Assembly (NCBI GenBank): GCA_963693315.1 | Contig: OY856187.1 | Location: forward strand, 79,744,796-79,808,795 | Reading direction: 5' to 3' | From: Diogma glabrata | Lineage: Eukaryota; Arthropoda; Insecta; Diptera; Cylindrotomidae | Length of the DNA stretch: 64,000 bases | In this document: positions 32,981 to 42,604 of the stretch, in pieces | How the letters are laid out: every line of letters starts with the position of its first letter | Numbering within the stretch: position 1 is the stretch's first letter | Notes under the pieces: model-generated | What the model saw: the letters and a program-made list of their open reading frames with translations, nothing else | What the model was told of the DNA's origin: nothing | The model's database searches: none | Position numbers and translations under genes: made by a program

Positions 32981-34550
32981 TCTGAAATTAATTAATTTGC
33001 AATGCTACAATTGGAAGATACAAAAAACACAGCTATTTCACAGTTATAAGTTTGCACTTCTGTAGGCGGTCCTCAAGACTACCTTCTTTATTTTTCATTC
33101 TAATATTTTGCTTTTTATTTATTAAATATTTTAGCATCACTTTATTATTCGATCCCTACTAAAAAATTTTATGTTTTTATTTGTACCTAAACTGATTTTA
33201 TTCTTTCAATTGTTAATGTCATTAAGTTCAGCAAATTTGTTGGTATTCGAAAAGTGAGCGATATAATATAGATGAAAAACGTGTTCTAGACAGAGTTGTG
33301 AAAACTTTACCATTTTTTATTTTCCTGAAACTTGGCACATAAATAGTATGGACAAATTAAAAAAAACTACTTATTTTTAAATTTTTTTAAAGTGCATAGT
33401 TTGAGCATAGGGCTATACCGATTTCATCAAACTTTTTTTTGTTTGATAGATGATTAGTTAGTCGTTTGAAAAAAATTAATTAATTGTTTTTATAATTAAT
33501 TTTTAAATAAAAATATTAAAAAAATCTTTTTTAATGATGGCGCTAGGGTCGAAGATCAATTGGAATTTAATTAATTTTTTTTCTGAAAATAGTTCTATCC
33601 TTACTCTAAAGTATATCAAATTTACAAAGAGGCGTAAATTCTTGTTCTTGAGCTATTTAATTTTAAAAATCTTTAGTACGACTGAAATTCGAATTTTTCT
33701 CTATTTTTCAAACAACTTCCATTAACAAAAAATTTTAAAATCATTTAAATTTTAACTTTTTTTTTAAATATAGTTCTAGCCTTACTTTAAAATATATCAA
33801 ATTTACAAAGAGGCGTTAGTTCGTGTTCTTGAGATATTTAATTTTAAAGATTTTTAGTCCGATTAAAATTCTGATAGTTCATTATTTTCTCGAACTTCAG
33901 TGGTTAAAGTTTTTTGATGATAAAAATTGTTCGAAAAAATAATGAACAATTAGAATTTTAGACGGACTAAAAATCTTTAAAATCAAATATCTCAAGAACA
34001 CGAATTAACGCCTCTTTGTAAATTTGATATATTTTAAAGTAAAGTGTAGTAGTAAAGTAAAAAAAAAGTTTAAATTTAATTGATTTTAAAATTTTTTGTT
34101 AATGGAATTTGTTTGAAAAAATAAAGAAAAATTCGAATTTCAGTCGTACTAAAAATCTTTAAAATTAAATATCTCAAGAACAAATATTTACGCCTCTTTG
34201 TAAATTTGGTATATTTTAGAGTAAGGATAGAACTGTTTTCAGAAAAAAAATTAATTAAATTCCAATTGATCTTCGACCCTAGCGCCATCTTTAAAAAAGA
34301 CTTTTTTAATATTTTTATTTAAAAATTAATTTTAAAAACAATAAATTAATTTTTTTTCAAACGACTAACTGTCATCTATCAAACAAAAAAAAGTTTGATG
34401 AAATCGGTATAGCCGTTCTTGAGCAATTTAATTTCAAAGTTACATCGGATTGGCAGAATTTTCATTTTTCATGCATGTTGGGGTGCCCCCTATCCTCAAA
34501 CTATTCACTTTAAAAAAATTTTAAAATAAGTTGTTTTTTTTATTTTGTCC

Positions 34551-34558
34551 ATACTACT
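34551..34558 (+). repeat. 5' target-site duplication of short RTE LINE
   Basis: ATACTACT here and at 35266-35273 flank the LINE. The uninterrupted order can be read on the left arm of the palindrome, whose complement gives TTGTCCATACTA followed by TATGTGCCAAGTTTCAGG with no LINE. Confidence 0.75.
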
Positions 34559-35265
34559 ACAACACCGGCAAAACCAAAGTGTTAACAACATCCAAGAACA
34601 TACCTCTCGGAAATCTGGATACTGGCGACTATGAAGTGGAACGCGTGGAACACTTCAAATACCTCGGGTCTGTAATAACATCGTCAAATGACATGCAGGC
34701 AGATATCAAAGCCCGTGTCTCTGCCGCATACAGAGTTTTCTACGCATACTCAAAACTTCTGCGATCAAAACATCTTTCGCGGTCGTGTAAACTCACACTT
34801 TACAAAGCCGTAATTCGACCTGTGCTTACATTTGGAAGTGAAAGCTGGACACTGACTTCCTCCGATTGTAGAATTTTATCAACTTTCGAGAGGAAGGTCA
34901 TACGAACAATTTATGGTCCATGTAAAGTTGCTGAAAATCAGTATAGAATCCGAATGAATCATGAAATCAGACAGCTTCTTGGAGGCTGCGATGTAATCGG
35001 ATTCATTAAATCCAACCGGATTAGATGGTTTGGTCATGTAGAAAGGGCTCCATTGGATAGAATGATAAAAAAGTGTCCCAACAACAACCAGCTGGTGTTC
35101 GTCGAAGAGGAAGACCTAGACAACGCTGGCGTGATGACATCATCCAAGACCTTCGTGATATAGGATGTCGAAACTGGGGTCAACTGGTCATGGAACGAGA
35201 TAATTGGAAGCTGATTGCACAGACGGCAAAATCCCTCCATGGGATGTAAACGCCAGAGAGAGAGA
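34559..35265 (+). mobile_element. 5'-truncated RTE-type LINE
   Basis: Contains only the C-terminal part of ORF2. It reads NTGKTKVLTTSKNIPLG, FKYLGSVITSSNDMQADIKA, AVIRPVLTFGSESWTLTSS, NHEIRQLLGGCDVIGFIKSN and RIRWFGHVERAPLDRMIKK. A frameshift near 35085 follows, and the remaining ORF end (NWGQLVMERDNWKLIAQ) is in another frame. It ends in CGCCAGAGAGAGAGA and has an 8-bp target duplication. It is very similar to 15270-15970, so the family was recently mobile. The minus-strand frame at 35034-35315 is a shadow. Confidence 0.88.
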
Positions 35266-35333
35266 ATACTACTTATATGCCAAGTTTCAGGAAAATCAAA
35301 AATGGTTAAGTTCAAATCACGTTTTTCATCTAT

Positions 35334-36054
35334 AAGTCAATTTTTCAATTCCAATCTTTTAGAGTCGATCACGAGATGATTGATCGATTTTAAATAAAAT
35401 GGCAACGTATCACTTTTTATAAATACTTAAAATCTTTGAGCCATTAGTAACCATAGCGCATAATAGGGTTTGTGGGCAAGTGGAGTATGTTTAAAAAAAT
35501 TTAAGTTTTTCGCTTAGTTAGAATTTGTCTTCTAAAATCTAAACTAATAGATTGCTATATGCAAGGCCGTAAGAGAAAAACGGGGCCCGGGGGAAATGAA
35601 ATACGGGCCCTCTTTACATTTATGTTATTTTATTAACCAATTAAATTTTAATATAACAAAAATAAAAATGTTGTATTTGCTTAAAAACAATTTTACAATA
35701 GCAAATTTGATTTAAAAATTTCCAGAGATAAAACAAAAATGGGGTTACCAAAATCCAGCTACACTGTCTTCCTCAATGAATATAACATACACAGAGTTAT
35801 ATGAAGGCTCGATTCTTCGACCAAGCAATAACGTACTATCGTCAAGGAATACTTCAAAGCTAAGATTGAGGGTGCTACCGTTGGCTGAATAGAGGTTAGC
35901 TGTTCATCCGCCAGCAACCCTAAGCTATCACCTTTACTAGTGATATCTCATTATTTTCACTGCTATTGCCAGTGGTATATGTAATACCTCATGTGAACCG
36001 TATGTCAAAAGCGAATTTTGTGAGTTGTTCTTACTTTTTTTATAACAATTGAGG
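35334..36054. repeat. hAT-associated non-coding region with R3 copy
   Basis: Contains GGCCGTAAGAGAAAAACGGG followed by GCCCGGGGG and CGGGCCCTCT near 35562-35612, a GC-rich sequence typical of hAT element ends (inference). A full R3 copy follows at 35735-35990 (GGGGTTACCAAAATCCAGC, TGCTACCGTTGGCTGAATA, CTGCTATTGCCAGTGGTAT). Confidence 0.45.
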
Positions 36055-37010
36055 TTTCAGCGCTTTGGTTGATACAAAAACATCAATAATGTCACCGACA
36101 TTTAACTGCCTCGGTAATTTTAGTTCTTTGTATAGAATCGCAAGACATGCTCTTGAAAGAAACAGGATCTGTGGAAATTGTTGATTCCTGATAATACTCT
36201 AAAGGAACGTTCGACACTGGCGCTGGAAAAATAGTATCAATATTTTTAATGGCAATTGCATCCAATAAATCTAGAGCAAAAGATTTTCTTCAAAATGTTC
36301 CGTATATACGTGTTTGAGGTGAATTACCTCATTTGCTAACTCTTCTGAAATATCTGCCTTGTATATTGCAACGAATTGCTTTGTACATGTTATTATTTCC
36401 TCCTCTTTCTTTAGAATTTAAACATTACGCTTGGTATTACTAAATCTGCAATAACTAAAATTGTGTTTCTTTTGAATTCTGTTTTTTTGGTCAATAAATG
36501 CGGATGTTTTCAGGATCTTCATTTCCATTTCCAGAAACGGTCCTGAACCGTTTTCTTTTTGTACTTATTGACAAAGACGAAGAAATTTTTTCATGTTGCT
36601 TGCATTAGCATACCCTTGTCCTTCGTTCAGCTTGAATTACTAATTCTACATGGCTTGCACATAATTGAATGAGCTCATTTTGGATATCCGATGATAAATA
36701 ATGGACTTGTTAACGATACTAAGCTTGCTGGGAAATTCTTACTTTTCTAACTGATAACGTAGCAAAGGATCCCAGTGACTAATAATCTCCAAAATTCCCA
36801 AGAAGTTACCGTTATTAGGTTCATCAATCATATGGCTGTCTCAGCTTAAAGCCATGTTCCTTTCACCTCAAAACCAAATAGTAATCAAAATTCTTTTAAA
36901 AATATGCCTCCATATTTTTTCTTGGCCTTCCATTTAATGGCAAAATAATTTTAAGCCGGGAATCTGTCGTACAATTTAACTTAAGAATATCCTTGAGGAG
37001 GACAGAAATG
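36055..37010 (-). pseudogene. hAT-family transposase remnant (DUF4371 / ZMYM1-like)
   Basis: The minus strand reads, in broken frames, FRGERNMALS then EPNNGNFLGILEIISHWDPL and LRYQLEK around 36735-36860. This resembles the DUF4371 block of hAT-type transposases (R-G......N.GNFL.ll.li...DP.L..hL). Further down come KLNEGQGYANASNMKKFLRL (36570-36640) and LLDAIAIKNIDTIFPAPVSN (about 36225-36285). Multiple stops and frameshifts interrupt it and the C-terminal dimerisation region is not recognisable. It lies within the prolidase intron on the same strand. A dead copy, by sequence evidence. Confidence 0.65.
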
Positions 37011-37712
37011 AGAACAATTTTACTTAATATTCGTGCTAAATAATCCACATGGTAGGCAATAAAAGGCACCTTAGTTGGAGCGAAAATTCAAAATTTTGAA
37101 AAGAAACGACTTAGAAAATGGTTTACGATCACAGGCACACAATGTAGGCATTTACATATGCCTTCGACGAATCACATTTTCAGTAATTTGTGACTTTTTT
37201 ATTTTATCTTCTGGATTAATTCACGTTGTCTTTTCAGGTCCACCATAAAACAATTACTTTAAATTTCATCTCAATACATTGATTTTTTGGTTACTGTTAA
37301 TTTTTTTAAAAACGTTCTATGCAAAATTGACCACTTTTTATCGTTTCCTTATATTTGTAATCACATATGTACGGTATTATATGACCTATCTTTGAAAAGA
37401 AAAACTTCTTATTTAAACCTTAAAGTCAAATTAATTAAATCATCGTGTATTTTATTAATGACAAGAATTTAATGAAAGATCAAATCCACATATACTTTAG
37501 TTTTGGTTAAAAATTATTTTTCACATATATAATATTTTCATTTTGGTCGGAGTCCGAGCACTTTTAAAAATCCGGGTCTGCAATGAACCACCCCCCTTCC
37601 ACCCGCTTCCTCTTGTCGGGCCTGGCTATATGCACTTTATCTAACGCTAACTTGAAAAGAGCTCGAAAACCGCATTTATTTAAATTGCACAATTCTTTAA
37701 AATTGTTTAAGT
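37011..37712. repeat. hAT upstream debris and repeat R7, copy 2
   Basis: 37011-37300 may hold the remains of the transposase N-terminal zinc-finger region (minus strand RKPFSKSFLFKI), too broken to be sure. 37560-37712 is co-linear with 28330-28440 (repeat R7). Confidence 0.4.
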
Positions 37713-38199
37713 TATTTACATTTAGCTTAGCTTATCATCATTACATTACATTATCATCATTACATTACACATAGAAGGAAATATGTACTGAACAAAAATA
37801 GAGTTTCAATTTCTTAGAACGAAATGATTGTAGAAGAAAAACAACTAACAGGATTTTTTGTTGTGGTTGGAATATCCATGACTTGAATTAGTTCACATCA
37901 AATTTACTAGAACATAGAAATTTTACTATACGCTTTCGCGAAAAAACAGAAACGAATTAAATGTAAAGTGATAACGTGAGTTTTTAAATAAAAATGTTAG
38001 TCCTTGTAAATGAAAAATCAATCAATATTTGAAAATACTAAATTAGCACTGAACATTATAGGTGAACGAATGATAAAGATATATGGTTATCATTCGTTTA
38101 TAATCAAACGAGGTACTGATTTAAGTAATCCAAAAACTAAATACCAAATCAATCATTTGAAATTCCAAAAATTAAAAATTATTTTTTTTAGCTAATTAT
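37713..38199. other. Unassigned AT-rich sequence in prolidase intron 1
   Basis: A 61-codon + frame at 38010-38195 has no family resemblance. A short TTACATTATCATCA duplication lies near 37735-37770. Nothing else recognised. Confidence 0.35.
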
Positions 38200-38470
38200 C
38201 AGAGTATACCATATTCTTACAAATAAGTCTAAAGCGTCATCTTGATTCGCATAGCGTCTTACAACGAAAATATTTTCAGATACTTGGAAAAGAAAATATA
38301 ATCAAGTTGAATTGATCAAAGTAAAACGGTTCAGTATACCAAAACTTGAAATTATTACAGTTTAAAATAAACAGATGTTCGGGAGCAACCTCTTTTCCAA
38401 CACGGTTCACCTTCACCGAAAAATTAATTAGTTTCTTCGAATTTAGTTTCAAAGGAAACCCGCATGGCAA
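38200..38470 (-). pseudogene. Coding-like minus-strand segment, frameshifted, unrecognised
   Basis: 38276-38470 reads MPCGFPLKLNSKKLINFSVK, then VNRVGKEVAPEHLFILNC and TEPFYFDQFNLIIFSF. After a frame change near 38280, VVRRYANQDDALDLFVRIWY is read. Two adjoining stretches of ordinary amino-acid composition with one break suggest a decayed protein-coding segment, perhaps from a mobile element. It is not part of prolidase: exon 1 joins in frame to exon 2 without it. No family recognised. Confidence 0.3.
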
Positions 38471-38700
38471 ATAATAAATCTGCGTTGAAGGGATACTCTT
38501 TTGTGTGAACCTAGATCATGTGTGAACCTAGATCATTTCATCTCAACATTCATTTTTTTGTTGTGACGATGATTCTCTGAAAATTTGATTGCATTCTTAA
38601 ATGATGAAATAAGAAAACACCATAAAAATTTAATATTTCAAATAAAATTGTAACCGAAGATCAATAGTTGAAAAAATTTAACAAAAATTATTAAACTCAC

Positions 38701-38886
38701 CTGACGGAATAGATACTCAACATCCGTGTTATAGAAATTCAAAGTTTCACCACCTTTCACAAAGATGAATGTAGTATCATTTATTTTTGAATTTGTTTTT
38801 AATGCATTATTTACTTTAGCACGATTATCAGAAAATAATGTTCCTGGTACAGCTAAGGAGTTTGGCCCGTTCTGATATTTTGACAT
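38701..38886 (-). CDS. PEPD: Prolidase (Xaa-Pro dipeptidase), coding exon 1 with start codon
   Basis: Encodes the first 62 residues. It starts MSKYQNGPNSLAVPGTLFSD, continues through FVKGGETLNFYNTD and ends VEYLFRQ. This matches the prolidase N-terminus, where L.VP..LF..NR and GG.....Y.TD....LFRQ are conserved. The start context is CAAAATG and no upstream in-frame extension is needed. The donor is CGTCAG|GTGAGT, a consensus site, in phase 0. Joined to 26272-26463 it gives 126 uninterrupted residues, about a quarter of the usual length near 490. The enzyme recycles proline from imidodipeptides in the cytosol. A TTATTACAG 16 nt upstream of the ATG (38903-38911) could be an acceptor for a 5' UTR intron. 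A mariner remnant lies 210 bp upstream. Confidence 0.92.
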
Positions 38887-39095
38887 TTTGTTTGTTGTTT
38901 TTCTGTAATAAAGCTATAAATAAAAACAATCGTTACTTCTATTCTTCACTGGACTTTATCGTTTAAATTAGAAATACAATTTTACTGATATTAAAAACAA
39001 TTGCAGCTCACATTAAGTGTTCATTGTCATCATGAATAAATGATAAATAAAACATAACGAGACTAACCGAAACGAGTTCGTATATAGTTGATATA
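38887..39095 (-). promoter_or_regulatory. Prolidase upstream region (5' UTR / promoter candidate)
   Basis: AT-rich region between the prolidase ATG and the mariner remnant. It contains a possible 3' splice site (TTATTACAG, 38903-38911). No clear TATA box or initiator can be assigned. Its role is inferred only from position. Confidence 0.3.
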
Positions 39096-39440
39096 AAGAG
39101 TGTTCCAAAGATTTCCATTTTATTTTAATTTAATGGAGCGCGAAAGAATAATTTACAACTCCAACGTCGTGAAGTTCACGAAAGAACAACATGTTTTCAT
39201 TGTTGAGTAATATTGTTGCATTTGAGGTGGAAAAAACCTACGAGTGTTGTTAAGAAACAAATGAATTCGACAACGTCTCATTATTTATAACGAGTTTTGG
39301 AGGCATCATTGGACCATTCTTCTTCTAAAATGTGAGATACGGATGTGCAAGATATGTGATTTCAACAAGACGTCACGTGCCATACACCCCGAGAAACGTA
39401 CTTCTAAATTTACCTCTTGCATGAATTTTAGGACACCCTT
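39096..39440 (+). mobile_element. Shrunken Tc1/mariner-superfamily element
   Basis: A 345-bp element flanked by TA dinucleotides (39094-39095 and 39441-39442). Terminal repeats are AAGAGTGTTCCAAAGA and, complemented from the right end, AAGGGTGTCCTAAAAT. Inside, the + strand reads VVKFTKEQHVFIVE near the left end (transposase N-terminal helix-turn-helix region). Near the right end it reads DVQDM-stop-FQQDVTCHTPRE, the mariner-type signature FQQDGA.CHTA.E around the second catalytic Asp. Most of the transposase between is deleted, so it is a non-autonomous derivative whose parent can still be recognised. Confidence 0.8.
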
Positions 39441-40104
39441 TAGTTATAACAAAAGTTAATTTAGAACCTTTGTTATTAATACTAACATTGCTATTGTGTT
39501 TTTATCAAACGTCTTATTTGATCAATTCAATTACACTATTATTTTTTTGATAGCCAATACAACAATGTTGGTTTGAGATAAGCGTGAGGAATTCAAAGAA
39601 AAGTTTTATTGACTAACATAATTTTATACTATAAGTATGTGACGAACTAAATTTTTGTTAGGTTTCTGGTTTTAATTTTTTGAAAAATTTATAGTATTGG
39701 GTGAAGTGAATAAAAAGTAGAATATTCTCTACTACTATTACTAAGTTCTCTACTACTATTTTTACTCTCTATTCTCTACTACTATTTTTAAGTATTTACT
39801 ATAAATTTTAGAATATACTATAATAAAATGAAAATTTTCCAAAATATTCTTGACATCGAGTGAATAAAACCAAGAATATTCAAAGTTTTGACATTAATGT
39901 ACTGATTATTTCGATATTATTTAAGTTGCTATTTGTGCAATTTATTTATGAAAATAATTAATTTTAAACATTATTTAAGTTATATAAATTAAGTTTTAGT
40001 AATATTTTGCGAATGAATTTTTTGTCGGCTATTGATTTCACATTAATTGTCGACTCAAAGAATTTGTGTGGCGTATGTTAAAATATTTTATATTTTACCT
40101 ACTT
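39441..40104. other. Unassigned AT-rich sequence left of the Gypsy pol
   Basis: Contains short tandem TCTCTACTACTATT units near 39725-39785. GAGTGAATAAAA near 39858 occurs inverted at about 42797-42808 to the right of the Gypsy pol. No LTR recognised. Confidence 0.4.
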
Positions 40105-40107
40105 GTC

Positions 40108-40218
40108 GCATCTCGCTCACTTAGGACATCTTAAGGTCATCTTTCAAAAATTGCAAGATGCTGGTATGATCATTAACCTTAACAAGTGCAATTTCGCACA
40201 ACACGAAATAAATTTCTT
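40108..40218 (+). pseudogene. Ty3/Gypsy reverse-transcriptase fragment
   Basis: Reads HLAHLGHLKVIFQKLQDAGM, then NLNKCNFAQHEINFLGC. This is the region after the catalytic YxDD box, with the conserved KC.F....v.fLG block. The palm with YxDD is missing upstream. The frame is cut after FLGC by the 575-bp insertion and resumes with DINGIRPTKERVDVI at 40795. Confidence 0.85.
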
Positions 40219-40794
40219 AGGTTGTAAGAACTGGCCCTTAATCGAAGCCACGTATAATAATTTGGAACTTTTATAAAAAAAAACTATTATTTATTTTTAT
40301 ACCGGATATAGCTCAAAACTATTAAAACTGAAACACCGGAATTTAGCACACAAACAGAACTAACTTGGAAATCTCTTTTATCATTCCGAATCACAGAATT
40401 ACAGAAAAATAATTAATTACTACTGACATGGAAATATAATTTAATCAAACGCAAAATCGAAAATTTATACAAATCAAAAATGTCTAAAATAACTTACATA
40501 AATATGTTGTCTTCAATGTTGTTTTATCGTGATTCCCTTTATTTATAATTCCTGATTGTATGATATATTTAGCACACTCATTCTGCATGCACCACGTATA
40601 AATTTTATTGTATTCAATTATTTTCCCAATGAAAATTCATCATCACTACAGCCAATTGGAAATCCATTATAACCAATTCCCACAATTTTATTATCGTTGT
40701 TTACGATAAAGGCACTAACTTGTGTTGTTAAATTTTTACTGCCCGAAATGCAGTTGCCATAGAATATTCAGACCAATGAAGATTAAATACCATC
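40219..40794 (-). other. Insertion within Gypsy pol carrying a host-gene copy
   Basis: This block separates two halves of one reverse transcriptase that would otherwise be contiguous. Its minus strand carries the dCMP deaminase remnant (40506-40781). The rest (40230-40500) is AT-rich and unassigned. No target duplication or terminal repeat could be defined at the borders. Confidence 0.7.
40506..40781 (-). pseudogene. DCTD: Deoxycytidylate (dCMP) deaminase pseudogene fragment
   Basis: dCMP deaminase makes dUMP for thymidylate synthesis. The minus strand reads [15 protein letters not shown]; after a frame change it reads [19 protein letters not shown] and [14 protein letters not shown]. This closely matches the family N-terminal half (W.EYFMA.AFL...K...[24 protein letters not shown]). 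After a stop and frame change it reads YTWCMQNECAKYIIQSGI, matching the PCNECAK.IIQ.GI block. The intervening HAE motif, with the zinc ligand and catalytic Glu, is deleted, so it cannot be active. No intron separates the blocks, which suggests a processed copy or exon fusion. It is antisense to the surrounding pol. Confidence 0.8.
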
Positions 40795-41400
40795 GATATT
40801 AACGGCATTAGACCAACGAAAGAACGAGTGGATGTTATTTCCGATTTTTCCACTCCTCAAATTGTCAAACAACTTCGTCGATTTCTCAGAATGATCAATT
40901 TTTATCGACGTTTCATTCCTCACGCTGCCGGTGATCAAGCCATTTTAAATGATTTCTTAAAAGGCTCAAAAGAACGACAAACGACCTATTAACTGGTCGG
41001 AATCTTCTCTTCAATCTTTTACAAACTGTAAAAACCAACTCAGCGATACTACGATGCTCGTTCATCCTTCTCTAGATGCCCAACTCGCTATTATGATCGA
41101 CGCTTCCGACAAAGCAGTTGGTGCAGTCGTTCAACAACTGATCACCGATTCATAGCAGCCTCTGAGTTTCTTTTCGGTTAGACTAGTCGAAACTCAACAG
41201 CGCTACAGCGCCTATGATCGTGAACTTTTGGCAGCTTATTTAGCCATTAAACACTTTCGTTACCTTCTAGAAGGGCGAAATTTTATCCTATTCACGGATC
41301 ATAAACCTTTAATTTATGCACTGTCGCAAAATCCAGACAAAGCTTGTCCTAGAAAATTTAGACATCTGGATCAGCCAGTTTACAACTGACATACGACATA
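40795..41400 (+). pseudogene. Ty3/Gypsy reverse-transcriptase end and RNase H, frameshifted
   Basis: DINGIRPTKERVDVISDFST leads into LRRFLRMINFYRRFIPH, the conserved FLG..nfYRrFi block. A one-base shift near 40975 follows. RNase H then shows the catalytic residues in order: MIDASDKAVGAVVQQ (Asp), QQRYSAYDRELLAAYLAIKH (Glu) and FTDHKPLIYAL (Asp). An in-frame TAG at 41153-41155 interrupts it, and a shift near 41330 moves the reading frame into the integrase part. Confidence 0.88.
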
Positions 41401-42437
41401 TTTCTGGAATTGACAATGTTGTTGCTGACGCGTTGTCACGCATTGATCAAATCCAACTACCTGAGAGTATCGACTATTCGGCAATTGCTGATGCTCAAAC
41501 TAATGATTCAGAGTTGAAGGAACTACATTCGGAAAATAGCACGACGCTTAAATTCCAACAGATTCCTCTATCCTTTCACTCTAACAAATTTATTTATTGT
41601 GACGTTTCAACGAGGAAACTACGTCCATTTATTCCAAAACAGTTTCGTCAAAGCGTTTTCGTGCAAATGCACAACATTTCTCATCCCGGAATCAATTCTT
41701 CTATTAAATTACTGACTGACGCCGTGGTCTGGCCGTCAATAAAAAAAGATGTCCGGGAAATGATGACTCAAAACTGTTTACAGTGTCAGAAATCGAAAAT
41801 TTCACGACACACTCGATCTCCTCTATCTAATTATTCTTCAACTTCAGAACGATTTTCTGAAGTTCATTTAGATATTATTGGACCGATGCCCTCATCTGAA
41901 GGACAACGGTATTGTGTAACTCTGATTGACAGATACACAAGATGGCCCGAAGCAATCCCGATTTTAGAAATTACGCGCTTCAACTGTAGCCACTGCTGTT
42001 TATTCTGGGTGGATATCTCGCTTCGGGGTTCCAAATTTCATTGTGACCGATCGAGGGTCACAATTTGAATCTCAGTTATATTCTGAACTTTCAAAGCTGT
42101 TAGGTCTCGAACATCGACGACCACAGCTTATAATCCTAAATGTAATGGCATGATCGAACGTTTTCACCGAACATTGAAAGCGGCCGTAATGTGTCATGAT
42201 CGACAAGATTGGACACGTACTCTCCCTACTATACTTCTTGGACTGCGTACAGCTGTTCGGGAAGATTTTAAATCTAACTCCGTAGAATTAGTGTATAGAT
42301 CTACCTTACGCTTACCGGGATACTTTTTATCGGAACATACGACATTGGTTCCACAGTCGGATTTTGTAGCTAACCTCAAGCTACAGTTCAACAATCTCCG
42401 ACCTGTTACTTCTTCTCGTCACTCGAATGATAACTGA
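41316..42437 (+). pseudogene. Ty3/Gypsy integrase, frameshifted
   Basis: The first frame (41316-42068) gives IDNVVADALSRID, the C-terminal RNase H mark. It continues with the HHCC zinc-binding domain (MHNISHPGINSSIKLL, then NCLQCQKSK) and the catalytic core start (FSEVHLDIIGPMPSSEGQRY). The middle core is in another frame from about 41975: WISRFGVPNFIVTDRGSQFE, carrying the second Asp. After another break near 42120, the frame 42150-42437 gives the glutamate (MIERFHRTLKAAVM), completing D,D-35-E. About 42490-42590 reads YDGPYLVINRDDKTFTI, an SH3-like C-terminal fold. Confidence 0.88.
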
Positions 42438-42604
42438 AAACCTGCTCACACGTTTTCCTCAGAGTAGACACGGTCCGAATGTCGTTGCAACAACCCTACG
42501 ATGGACCCTATCTCGTCATCAATCGAGATGACAAAACTTTCACTATAGATATTAGAGGAAGAATGTTACACTACGGTTGGCGCATTTTTTGAATTCCTAG
42601 TTAC

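Larger units (their letters stand above)
33262..35333. mobile_element. Giant palindromic element, right arm interrupted by LINE
   Basis: The left arm runs from about GATGAAAAACGTGTTCTAGA (33268) to about 33895. The right arm runs from about 33930 to CACGTTTTTCATCTATA (35333), with a LINE inserted at 34559-35265. The arms are several hundred bp with modest divergence. The frames at 33534-33725 (+) and 34076-34288 (-) give the same peptide start (ALGSKINWNLINFFSENSS) because they lie on opposite arms. Each arm also contains a diverged internal duplication (CAAATTTACAAAGAGGCGT near 33620 and 33798). No transposase seen; the single-ORF appearance is not evidence of coding. Confidence 0.85.
26464..38700 (-). 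other. PEPD: Prolidase intron 1 (about 12.2 kb)
   Basis: Bounded on the minus strand by donor CGTCAG|GTGAGT at 38695-38700 and acceptor TTTCTAG|GAA at 26464-26465. It contains repeat element A in two orientations, a 2-kb palindrome with an inserted RTE LINE, an hAT transposase remnant and dispersed repeats. No other host exon is recognised. 26500-28180 is AT-rich with nothing identifiable. Confidence 0.85.
40105..42600 (+). mobile_element. Ty3/Gypsy retrotransposon pol remnant
   Basis: In order: reverse-transcriptase thumb fragment (40108-40218), an unrelated insertion (40219-40794), reverse-transcriptase connection (40795-40990), RNase H (40990-41380), integrase zinc-binding and catalytic domains (41560-42240), and an integrase C-terminal region (42240-42590). 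At least four frame breaks and one in-frame TAG (41153-41155) make it inactive. No LTRs, gag or protease recognised around it. A diverged integrase fragment of the same family lies at 18290-18560 on the opposite strand. Confidence 0.88.

Noticed and set aside
33534..34288. Matching peptides ALGSKINWNLINFF on opposite strands, considered as a duplicated gene
   Set aside because: They result from the two arms of one palindrome; low-complexity AT-rich codons and no homology.
38515..38556. Tandem 17-bp duplication GTGTGAACCTAGATCAT
   Set aside because: Simple local duplication without further context; noted only for completeness.
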